From the NCBI GenBank assembly GCA_027919835.1, contig JANVFP010000023.1:248001-312000 (forward strand): a DNA stretch of 64,000 nucleotides. The letters are read 5' to 3'. Position 1 is the stretch's first letter. Every line of letters starts with the position of its first letter. The stretch comes from Lentinula raphanica (Eukaryota > Basidiomycota > Agaricomycetes > Agaricales > Omphalotaceae). The notes under the pieces are model-generated. The model was not told the origin of the DNA and searched no databases. It saw only the letters and a list, made by a program, of their open reading frames with translations. Below, piece by piece: positions 27,478 to 37,640 of the stretch. The position numbers and the translations under genes were made by a program.

Positions 27478-28198
27478 TTACCTCCTAGCACTGGAAGGGT
27501 CAGCAATTGCAGGGCCCAAATATCCACCCAAACCTACTAGATCCTCTTCATCGGATGGATCTTCAAAAGTGTGATTGCCTTGGCCATCTGAAATGTAAAT
27601 TGCTTGAGGATTCATGAAGCGAGAGCGCGGCCTTTGAATGGGTTGGCGAGGTGCGTGGATAATGATATTCTTCTTCTGCTTGCGTTGATTCTTGATATAT
27701 TGTTTCAACGCTTCTTGTGTAGGCCAGTATCCAGGAAAATGTTCCTTGGAGAAGTAGTCATCATCTTGGGCAGTCTGAACTAATATTAATTCTATGAACA
27801 CTGTTATGAGAGGATCTACTCACCTTGCGACATACAAGACTGATGACATCAGGATCTTGGTCTCGAAAAGTTCGTTTGAGGTCAATGCCAGCACGCTGAG
27901 CATTGGCACGAGTGAACGCCTGTCTAATTGTCACGGTCACAAATTTGTGTAATCAAACAAGTGACTCACCAGGAATTGGTTGAACTTGTCTCCATCGTTT
28001 GACAATTCAACCGCATCCCGAAGATTGAAGCCATTTTTCGCGTCTCCAGCTTCGCCATGGGGGCGTTGGATTTGAGTAATAGCAACTGGTATAGTTTGGT
28101 GAGTCACAATGACAAGAAGAAATAAAAAGCGCGATGATGATGACCTTACCTTTTTCAGGGCCCAACGCTTGAGCGCGGTAGGTTTCGAGATCAGGCAT
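27478..28198 (-). CDS. Uncharacterised small protein beside transposase
   Basis: Four exons (28150-28198, 27970-28085, 27824-27919, 27478-27774) sum to 558 nt, 185 residues, from MPDLETYRAQALGPEK to PSSARR. Features are a mixed-charge N-terminal half (AVELSNDGDKFNQFL, ANAQRAGIDLKRTF), a strongly basic stretch (RKQKKN) and an acidic patch near the end (DPSDEEDL). No family is recognised. All splice sites are GT-AG and the frame closes exactly, so it looks like a maintained gene. Its position directly behind the next minus-strand gene and next to the transposase suggests either transposon cargo or a regulator. The two minus-strand genes might be one gene, but the phases at the joining intron do not fit. 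Confidence 0.6.
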
Positions 28199-28261
28199 AG
28201 GCCTGGAGGCTGTGAAGAATGAGTTATTGGTAGTCAGGTAAGCTCAAAGATATGATTAACC

Positions 28262-28899
28262 TCAGTTCTTGCCCCTTACTGGTGGCCATGGCTTCTCAAC
28301 AGACGGGACTGAGCGTTCAAGGTCTACCCGAGTATTGGTGGCAGTCGTGTTTCGAGGAATCTCTTTGTCTCGTGGAAGATCAGCTTGAGAAGCATTGGCT
28401 GTAGCTGGGCTATGAGGGATGTCCTTGTCTTGTGGGAGACCAGCTCGAGGTCCGTCTGAACCTGTTACTTGAGCGCGTTTCAACGCGTTTAACTGATCTA
28501 ATTCCAAATCTTTATATTCAGTTATAGGCAATGCATGGAGAACTGCTTACGAACCTTCAAGTTCTTTGATACGACGCGCTTTCTCGTCGTCTTTCTCTTT
28601 TGCATATGCAGTGTTGGTGATATCATGACCAGCAGCCTCTTCGTAGTGTTGGTTGGATGGCTGACTATGCAAATTAGTCTCTGTTGACCTCTTGGACTTC
28701 TTCGCTGGCTGAACATCTATATACAACAAGACCCAGTGAGTGAAATTATGGCATTGGGTAAGCACCTACCTTCATTCTGCTCGTTCACATTTTTATGCTT
28801 TGCTTCGCGTGGTTTACGGGAGTTAGTAGTAGGCCCTTTGGTTCGCTGGCCACTTTTGGACACTTGGACATTCTGCATCGCGGGAACGCTAGTAGGCAT
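28262..28899 (-). CDS. Uncharacterised basic protein, divergent from transposase
   Basis: Three exons (28770-28899, 28555-28716, 28262-28497) sum to 528 nt, 175 residues. It starts MPTSVPAMQNVQVSKSGQ and is rich in Lys, Arg, Ser and Gln. A charged helix-like segment (KEKDDEKARRIKELEG) precedes a tandem pair of similar stretches, LPQDKDIPHSPATANAS and LPRDKEIPRNTTATNT. No known domain is recognised. It is head to head with the transposase gene, 141 bp apart. Accessory proteins with basic, disordered sequence are common in CACTA-type elements, which is the basis for suspecting transposon cargo. Confidence 0.55.
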
Positions 28900-29040
28900 T
28901 GCAGGAGAGATGGTGGTTCAACAAAGAGGAGTTGTTGAAGTCAACGGCGTGGCGTGACTTGGTTAAGATAGTGAATGTGTCGCATGTCGGACGCCGACCT
29001 ATTCCTTATCAGTGGAATCAAATTTGTTATCATCTCTCTT
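28900..29040. promoter_or_regulatory. Divergent promoter, small gene and transposase
   Basis: A spacer of 141 bp separates two start codons in opposite directions, so transcription signals for both must be here or in the first exons. No motif stands out. Confidence 0.45.
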
Positions 29041-30038
29041 ATGCCCCGACCACGACGAGCAAAGCCAGCACTCAATCCTTCAGAGAGAGTGCTGTGTTCT
29101 CACTGCGGCAAACGAATTTCTGTTCGTCAAAGACAACGTCACCTTAGTGCACAATCAGGGTCCCAACTCTCAAGTTCGACTACATTCAATCTTTTTCATG
29201 ATCCATATTCACACCCAAATGCAAACTCGCCTGAGCCGGAAAGAGATATCGGACAAGAAGACGCTGAAGTGCAGGGAGGTACTTCTTTTGAAGGTGGTAG
29301 TGATATTGATTCAGATGATCATGGCATGGAAATATCAGAGCCAGAGGTGGAGGTATGTGTATTTAATCAACTCGCTAGGCTCCGTGTCCATCTGAGATAC
29401 CACTTTTCTGACCACAGAATAATCGTACAACCTCTTCTCAAAGGTGGGCCGCCACAGTCGAGGATGCGGACGATGAAGACAATGAAGATCCAGAGGGCGA
29501 TAGACTGCTAGACAATGAGAATGGCGTAGATTGGGATATGGAGATGGGTGATGAAGACCTTGTTGCCGATTTTGATACTAGCCATTTTGACCTTGATCAC
29601 AATCTGTCATTGGATGATTTGCTGGATGAACAACTTTTGCAAGAGCTTGCTGAGACTGGTACGTCTACTTACAGATAACTTCTCAAAACTCACAGAGTTG
29701 AAACCAAGGTCTAGCAATGAATTTGACCGACACAGAACTGTCAGCTATGGGCCACTATGCTCTCAAAGTAGAAACTCATATGACCGACGAAACGTTTGCT
29801 AAGCTTAGATTCGCTTGTCCTAATGAAGATTTTCATTCGTGGAAGGAAACCAAAGCACAAGCACGAGCTCTTTCTGGATTCACCCATCAGATATATGATT
29901 GCTGCATCAACTCGTGTGTTTGCTTTGTTGGGCCCCATGCCTCAGAAAAGCAATGTCCTTACTGCAAGGAAAGCCGATTCCGTTCGGATGGAAAAACTTC
30001 TCGCAAACACTTTACATATCTCCCGATAATTCCGCGTC

Positions 30039-30046
30039 TCCGAGCC
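30039..30046. repeat. Target site duplication TCCGAGCC, left copy
   Basis: TCCGAGCC occurs at 30039-30046 and 33110-33117. Keeping one copy and dropping the sequence between joins RLRA to YYQSLPMI in frame, as expected in the transposase. Confidence 0.9.
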
Positions 30047-33000
30047 ACCCGTAGCTGTAGAATCTACGCGAAGTAGCCCGATAAGTCTCGAGCACAGCTT
30101 CGCGAAGTACACCGATACTCTCTTGAGGGGTCAAATTTTGACTCTGGGGCTATTATTTTTTAATAATATATATATATTAATTGTATTTTCCATTAAAAAA
30201 AATAGAAAAAAATAGAAAAAAATAGAAAAAAATATACAGCTTTGCAAAGCGGTGTGGCAAATGTCACAATTGATGGCATCAGTCAAAATGATGAGATCTG
30301 CATTATTGATTTGCCTTTTGGGAAAAAAACATTTATATTGAAACCAGGGGTCATGAGGGTGCATATGAGTGTTTAAAAATAGGAAACATCATATAGGAAG
30401 CATATAGGGTATCCCAGGCACATCAAAGTTGCCTAAAAAGGAAACTGGTCCAAAATAGAACTTGATCTCATCAGGTAGCAAAAAATCTGAAAAATCATAA
30501 AAATACTGAAAAAATTCAGGGTTGCCTCGTTGGCCCTGAAAACGCAAAATAAAAAAAAATACGCGACAAGTGTAAAAATTTTTATCACTCCAAATCATAC
30601 CAGATCCTCTATACATTGAGTATATATGATGTACATGCTATTTTTAGCACCCCTAGTACACTCAGACACTCAGAATGGCTTATATCATTCAATATATTCA
30701 GCACACTCAATGCTTATTATACTTAACACACTTAACAATGAAAAAACTCGGAATAGTAGTAATGTATATCATACTCAACACACTCAACAATGAAAAACTT
30801 CAAAACAGTGTTCATGTGTATTATACTTAACACACATAACATACTTAACAATAAAAAAACTCGGAATAGTAGTAATATATATCATACTCAATACACTCAA
30901 CAATGAAAAACCTCGAAACAGTGTTCATGTATGTTATACTCAACACACATAATGCACTTAACAATGAAAACTCTCAGAACAGTGTCCATGTGTATTATAC
31001 TTAACATACTCAACACACTTAACAATGAAAAAAACTCAGAACAGTGCTCATGTGTGTTACACTTAACACACTTCATCAATCAATATAATATACTTAACAA
31101 TCAAAAACTCGGAGTAGTGTTATCACACATTATACTGAACACACTTCATCAGTAAGTATAACATACCTTCAATAGGACATTGTTATACTATAACACACTT
31201 ATAACAATGAGTTTGGGGCACTTATGGGCGCTTATTTGGGGTTTTTGAGTCGAAATTCATTAATAGCACACTCAATAATTTTGTGTGGGCTCTATATTGT
31301 GTCAGGATGTTGTCTATATCATATTCCTCTAGATACAATTCGGAGAACTCAGAAATACAACCTATGTGGCTAGCTATACTATAATCTTTTGTAATATAAC
31401 AGTGTTTTATGTAAATGCCAATGCATATGTCCATGTAATGCAAGTATACTGATGCTGGTCTATCAGGAAAGCACTCCTACAGTCTACTGGCAGTGTCTGT
31501 ACATGATTCAGATAGCTATCATAAAGGTTGGACACTGTGATACATATGTACATGTTTCATGTACACTATACTAGATGTCTACACTTACATGTAACAATAG
31601 ATGTCATATTCAATGACCCCCATTACAGATCTCTTGGCTGTATCACATAGAGTTAGCATAGAATATGTTGTAGGATGACTCTTTCATGACCCAGCAGCAG
31701 TTTGACTTCATAACATGGGTGTATGCACTGTCATTTACATAAAACACTGTTATATTACAAAAGATTATAGTATAGCTAGCCACACAGGTTGTATTTCTGA
31801 GTTCTCCGAATTGTATCTAGAGGAATATGATATAGACAACATCCTGACACAATATAGAGCCCACACAAAAATTATTGAGTGTGCTATTAATGAATTTCGA
31901 CTCAAAAACCCCAAATAAGCGCCCATAAGTGCCCCAAACTCATTGTTATAAGTGTGTTATAGTATAACAATGTCCTATTGAAGGTATGTTATACTTACTG
32001 ATGAAGTGTGTTCAGTATAATGTGTGATAACACTACTCCGAGTTTTTGATTGTTAAGTATATTATATTGATTGATGAAGTGTGTTAAGTGTAACACACAT
32101 GAGCACTGTTCTGAGTTTTTTTCATTGTTAAGTGTGTTGAGTATGTTAAGTATAATACACATGGACACTGTTCTGAGAGTTTTCATTGTTAAGTGCATTA
32201 TGTGTGTTGAGTATAACATACATGAACACTGTTTCGAGGTTTTTCATTGTTGAGTGTATTGAGTATGATATATATTACTACTATTCCGAGTTTTTTTATT
32301 GTTAAGTATGTTATGTGTGTTAAGTATAATACACATGAACACTGTTTTGAAGTTTTTCATTGTTGAGTGTGTTGAGTATGATATACATTACTACTATTCC
32401 GAGTTTTTTCATTGTTAAGTGTGTTAAGTATAATAAGCATTGAGTGTGCTGAATATATTGAATGATATAAGCCATTCTGAGTGTCTGAGTGTACTAGGGG
32501 TGCTAAAAATAGCATGTACATCATATATACTCAATGTATAGAGGATCTGGTATGATTTGGAGTGATAAAAATTTTTACACTTGTCGCGTATTTTTTTTTA
32601 TTTTGCGTTTTCAGGGCCAACGAGGCAACCCTGAATTTTTTCAGTATTTTTTATGATTTTTTCAGATTTTTTGCTACCTGATGAGATCAAGTTCTATTTT
32701 TGGACCAGTTTCCTTTTTAGGCAACTTTGATGTGCCTGGGATACCCTATATGCTTCCTATATGATGTTTCCTATTTTTAAACACTCATATGCACCCTCAT
32801 GACCCCTGGTTTCAATATAAATGTTTTTTTCCCAAAAAGGCAAATCAATAATGCAGATCTCATCATTTTGACTGATGCCATCAATTGTGACATTTGCCAC
32901 ACCGCTTTGCAAAGCTGTATATTTTTTTTCTATTTTTTTCTATTTTTTTCTATTTTTTTAATGGAAAATACAATTAATATATATATATTATTAAAAAATA

Positions 33001-33109
33001 ATAGCCCCCAGAGTCAAAATTTGACCCCTCAAGAGAGTATCGGTGTACTTCGCGAGGCTGTGCTCGAGACTTATCGGGCTACTTCGCGTAGATCTTACAG
33101 CCTCAACTG
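30047..33109. mobile_element. Foldback element: 3.06 kb near-palindrome with about 1.4 kb arms
   Basis: Two arms of roughly 1.39 kb (30047 to about 31440, and about 31710 to 33109) are inverted copies of one another with few differences, around a spacer of about 270 bp centred near 31577. The outermost bases read ACCCGTAGCTGTAGAATC on the left and, inverted, CAGTTGAGGCTGTAAGATC on the right. Subterminal motifs with GCGAAGTA and CCGATA are repeated. The 8 bp target duplication points to a hAT-type transposase. There is no plausible coding gene; short frames in the arms occur as mirrored pairs. Foldback elements of this kind are non-autonomous and prone to recombination. Confidence 0.88.
30690..31155. 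repeat. Tandem degenerate repeat inside left foldback arm
   Basis: Units of about 60 bp built from ACACACTTAACAATGAAAAA and GTTCATGTGTATTATACT repeat six to seven times with drift. The same array is mirrored at about 31995-32460 in the right arm. Confidence 0.7.
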
Positions 33110-35419
33110 TCCGAGCCTACTATCAGAGTCTTCCCATGATTCAGAAACTGGAGTATCGCGCATCATTCCAGCCATCGCCAGATGGAACCATGAAAGATAT
33201 CATGGACGGACAGCACTATCAACGTCTGTGTCAGACAAACGTCGTCATTGATGGCAATGAATGCCCATATACACACTTCTCAGATTCTCGCGACATTATG
33301 TTTGGCTTGTCAACAGATGGCTTTGCGCCATGGAAACGACGGAAAAAGACCTGTTGGCCCCTCCTCCTCTACAACTACAATCTCCCTCCCGAAATCCGAT
33401 TTCACCTCCAGTACATCATGTGCATTGGTGTTATTCCTGGACCAAAAAAACCCAAGGATTTTGACTCATTCCTGTGGCTTGTAGTTCAAGAGTTCCTCCT
33501 ACTTGCGCATGGTGTTCGAGCTTTTGATGCGAAGAAACGTGAAATCTTCACATTGCGCTCATACCTTGTCCTAGTGTTTGGTGATATACCTGCCATCTCA
33601 ATGGTCATGCGGATGAAGGGCCACAACGGTGTACGTCCATGTCGAATGTGCAATATCCATGCTGTTAGGGCTCCCAACGGAAAGGTATACTACATCCCTC
33701 TTGACCGTTCCAACCATCCAGACCTCCTGTCAATCCCTCGATATGATCCCGCCAATCTTCCGCACCGTACTCATGAGGAGATGAAGGCTCAGGCTGAAGA
33801 GGTTCAATTTGCGCCCACTTCTGCTCAGTCTGAAAGATTAGCGACTGAATACGGTATCAAGGGAACATCAGTACTAATGGCGTTATCATCCATCTCCTTT
33901 CCGAAGTCGTTTCCCTATGATTTCATGCACCTAGTCTTCGAGAATATCATCAAAACACTTGTCATGTGGTGGACTGGAACGTTCAAGGATCTTGACTGTG
34001 GCACTGGCTTATTCAAGCTTGACGATAAAGTTTGGGAGGCTGTTGGTAGGAACACCGCCAGCGCAGGTTCCATGATTCCTAGTGCATTTGGTGCACGTCC
34101 ACCCAATGTTGCTGAAGATAAACAGGCAACAACAGCTGATACATGGTCATTCTGGCTACTGTATATCGCACCAGTTCTTCTCGATGGCAAACTTCCTCCT
34201 CCCTATCATCATCACCTATGTGATCTATCATCAATTGTGAACCAATGTCTTCAGTTTGAAATCAGTCAAGATTCTCTTCAGCTTCTTAGGAAAGCTTGTG
34301 AGAAATGGGTTGTGGACTATGAAAAGTATGTCACTGTCAATGATATCATCCAGAAATCCCTAACAATTTTCCAGGCTATACTACCAAGGTGATCCGAATC
34401 ATTCCAGTGCCTGTCCATTGACTATCCATGGACTCTTGCACGTCGTTGATGGCATTGAAGAAATTGGACCTGTCTGGACTAATTGGGCCTTTCCAACCGA
34501 ACGCTTCTGTGGCCGCCTTCAGCCTGCCATTAAGAGTCGGCGACATCCATTTGCAGCTATTGACAACTATATCATCCACCAAGCACACTTATCTCAAATC
34601 AAACTTCTATATGGTGTCGAAGCTGAACTTTCCCTGAAAGAACCTTCATTGCCCATTCCCACTGGTTCATTCGGTCTCGATGACTGTGAGTACACCTTTC
34701 TCTCTCTCAGATTGTGCACTCAGTGACTCATGTGTCATTAGATCCATCATGTATTTTTCTCCCGCCTCATCGTCCCTCATCATCTGTGCCAAAGCCATTG
34801 ATTGATAAAATCATCATATTATTTGCAACGAGGTTCAACAGTACCAAGACTATTGTTCACCGATACATCAAGCAGGACTCCATTGTTCAATGGGCAAAAG
34901 TTCGCCGTCTTCAAGGTGGCGATGATATGCTTGCTTCTAGTTTAACACCATTTTCAGAAGATCGACGTGATGCAACATTTGTTCGAGTAGGTCTTTAAAT
35001 ATATCACGAGTTTAGACTGATGATATTGAATTTTTTTCAGTATGATATGCTTGTGGATAAGAATGCTCGCAGACGCAATGCAGAACCTCTGTATGAGAGA
35101 CAGAGTTTCTACGGCCAACTTCAAAATCTATTTGTTGTCACAGTATCAGCAGCGGATGAACTTCAACTCGATACTGAAAAAATCTTCATGCTAGCCGCTA
35201 TCCAACGTTGCAAAATGCAAGGTACAACATTCATAGGAGCTGCCCATTACGAGCAGATCGGAGCAGTGGAGGTTGTTGATATCGGTGTCATACAATGTCT
35301 CATTGGACGGATATGTGCTCTAGATGATAGGAGGACTTTCATTATAGACCGTTCAGATTCTCTACAGGCATCATATTATATAGCTGGAGAGTAGTAGTAT
35401 AGATAATTCTTGTATAGAA

Positions 35420-35600
35420 TATTGAATACATCGGGTGAACAAGCTTGAATGAGCTCAAACAAATGTGAATGTACTCAAAGGTGGACGTGCAAAGGTGAAT
35501 GAGCAAAGATGAATGGGCTCAGGTAAACAGGCTTGAAGGTGAACGAACTCAAGTGAATGAGCATAGGTAAACAAGCAAAGGTGAACACGGTAACGAGGAT
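35420..35600 (+). repeat. Degenerate GAATGAGC-type repeats after the transposase
   Basis: Loosely periodic GTGAATGAGCTCA-like words (GAATGAGCTCAAAC, GGTGAACGAACTCAAG, GTGAATGAGCATAGG) follow the transposase stop. They resemble the 16 bp units of the large array at 45560-46640, on the other side of the Gypsy element. Subterminal repeats are usual in CACTA-like transposons, so this may mark the 3' part of that element. Confidence 0.45.
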
Positions 35601-37167
35601 ATGAAGGGTGCAATTTAATGCTTCGTTGGATAGATCTAATGACCTAGTGACTTTATCACTGAACACTGATCACCAATATACTTCTTATGTCGTTTGTCAA
35701 ATGTATTTAAGCGAGGTGGGGGCGTTGTCAGAGATTCCGCACGATCTTATACCTTAGAACGAACTGGTAGTCTTAAAAGATCTACTGGATCCGCAATACA
35801 GGTCAACAGAGCGAAGTGACACGGAAGTACAGATCTTTTGATCTGGACTCGAAGGGGGTGAGTGATCCACTCAAAGGGTTTACAAGGAACGAGAGAACTC
35901 GTATAGATCAGACTTTATGACCACACAAATACTAAGATATGCGACGTCCAGAAGCATCAACATCACATGACTGGGCGCTTACTGCGGGCCGAGTGGTCCG
36001 GCGCAAAAATCTTGCAACCTCAGAAAATTTTTTTGTTCGGTATCGACAGAATCATTGAAAAGCAGATAGAAAAGTTACTAATAAATGTGCCTCTGAGCTC
36101 AGAGGGGAATACAATCACTAATGGCTGATTCTTCACTTAATCTTGCAACCTACTGACCAGTTAGCCCAATAAACAGGCATCTGCCTACTGAAAACTGTAA
36201 GCAAATTGCATTCTGGCTTGATTTCGGGGCCATTCAGGCCTTTGGATGGTGGGAAAGTGTTACTGCGAGGGAAATACCTTCCATATATAGCTAAGCGCCC
36301 ATAGACGCCCGCGCAAAAATATTTTCGTTCAAAAACTTTTATTTGCCTGTTGGATTGCAATCGACATTGGGAGCATTTTAGAATTTTTTAGAAAAAAATA
36401 TTGTACTGCTCAAAAGGATCATTATATATTGAGAAAGTACAACCAAGAACTACTAATATGAGCTCTAAAGACCTTGTTTTAGGTCACAGAATATGGCCGA
36501 AGTGTTTGTGGCCAGAGCCTTTGGGCGGGGAAGGTGGCGGGGTTGAGAGGTCATGTGATGCCGATGCATCTGGATGTCGCATATCTTATCAGAACCAGGT
36601 TGAAGATCTACTGATCACCGATCACAGGAAACCTTCACAGCTTGTATGGATCACCGATCACCACACGTCTGCTTGAACAGAGCCACCGAAACTCTGAACG
36701 CTCACTTGGAACAACCGAGAACCAAGCCCTCTGTATCTCCACGATAGGAGTCTACCTTTGATTCAAATCTAGCTGAGACTTTATCAACTGACAAGATATC
36801 GGGCCTAACGAGATGAGAATTTCACAACCACTTTCGAAGACCGCCCAGCTTACAAAGCCTTTACTCCTCACGTATGAGAGCAAAGGTTAGCTAGTCAGAG
36901 AAACTGGGCACAAAACCTGAACTATATTTTTGTAGGCTACGTCCTTAAATACTTCTACAAAGAGATCTGTAGCCAATTTACTATTTTATGGAATAGATCT
37001 ATAGATTTGAGAGAACGGAGTCCGAGATCTGATACAAATAAGGAAAGATAGGACGAGAAACGATACAAACACCAGAGAAACAGAGAGTAAAAAGGATAAA
37101 AACAAGTAAAATGTCCATTTCTGGTGGTCCTTCGTCGAGATCTAGTTGCCTGACCTTCGAATCCGGA
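35601..37167. other. Long stretch without recognised gene
   Basis: No protein family, splice structure or clear repeat boundary is recognised. CCGGA at 37163-37167 is the left target duplication of the Gypsy element. Confidence 0.4.
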
Positions 37168-37640
37168 TATCACAACTTAGAACTCACCTAGTTGTAGTTG
37201 CAAAGGTTGGGGATAGTGACAGAGTATGAGCACAAGTTGATCACAAGAGGATAAAAGATGTTCTTGAATCTGGGGGGATACCCAGGAATACAGAGGGGTA
37301 TTTATACTACTCTGGAACAGTGGGTAATCTAATATCCATGTAGCTAGGTAACTTAATATCAGTGTATCTAAGTGACCTGATATTAATGTAGCTAGGTAAC
37401 TTAATATCAGTGTAACTAAGTGACCTGATATTACTGTAGCCAGGTAACCTGATATTACTGTAGTCAGGTACTCTGATGTTACTGTAGCCAAGTAACCTGA
37501 TATTACTGTGTGATTGTACATATGAGAAGATGATGGCACAGAGATGCTTAGCTAATAAACTACTACTGATAATCAAATGATAAAATAGGAAAAAGATAAG
37601 ATAAATGATCAAGGATAGGAGTATAAGGAAATCTGTGACA
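37168..37640 (-). repeat. Downstream (3') LTR with 24 bp tandem repeats
   Basis: In coding orientation the LTR starts TGTCACAG and ends TTGTGATA. Positions 37341-37508 hold seven copies of a 24 bp unit like TAGCCAGGTAACCTGATATT. The array is in the promoter-containing part and could hold regulatory sites. Confidence 0.92.

Larger units (their letters stand above)
29041..35394 (+). pseudogene. Plavaka/tnp2-type (CACTA-like) transposase, broken by insertion
   Basis: Exons 29041-29352, 29418-29658, 29709-30046, 33118-34325, 34375-34685, 34742-34986 and 35041-35394 total 3009 nt, or 1002 residues, if the foldback element and one target copy are ignored. The N-terminus has a Cys/His finger (CSHCGKRISVRQRQRHL) and an acidic region. 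A CxxC pair (QCPYC) follows. The catalytic half (GFAPWKRRK, PLLLYNYNLPPE, ARPCRMC-like GVRPCRMCNI, YDFMHLVFENI, TIHGLLHV, AFPTERFCG) is typical of the tnp2/Plavaka family of basidiomycetes. The insertion after RLRA adds a stop ten codons on, so no full protein is made. All remaining exons are open and spliced normally, so the break is recent. Confidence 0.85.

Noticed and set aside
28199..28300. Joining the two small minus-strand genes into one
   Set aside because: The GTAAGG donor at CCACCA and the acceptors before SRPMPDL do not match in phase, while each gene alone closes exactly.
30897..32253. Several 60-75 codon frames within the foldback element
   Set aside because: Every frame appears twice as mirror images in the two arms and consists of AT-rich repeat translation.
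35640..37160. Possible solo LTR starting TGTCAGAG near 35729
   Set aside because: A purine-rich run precedes it, but I found no matching end or target duplication.
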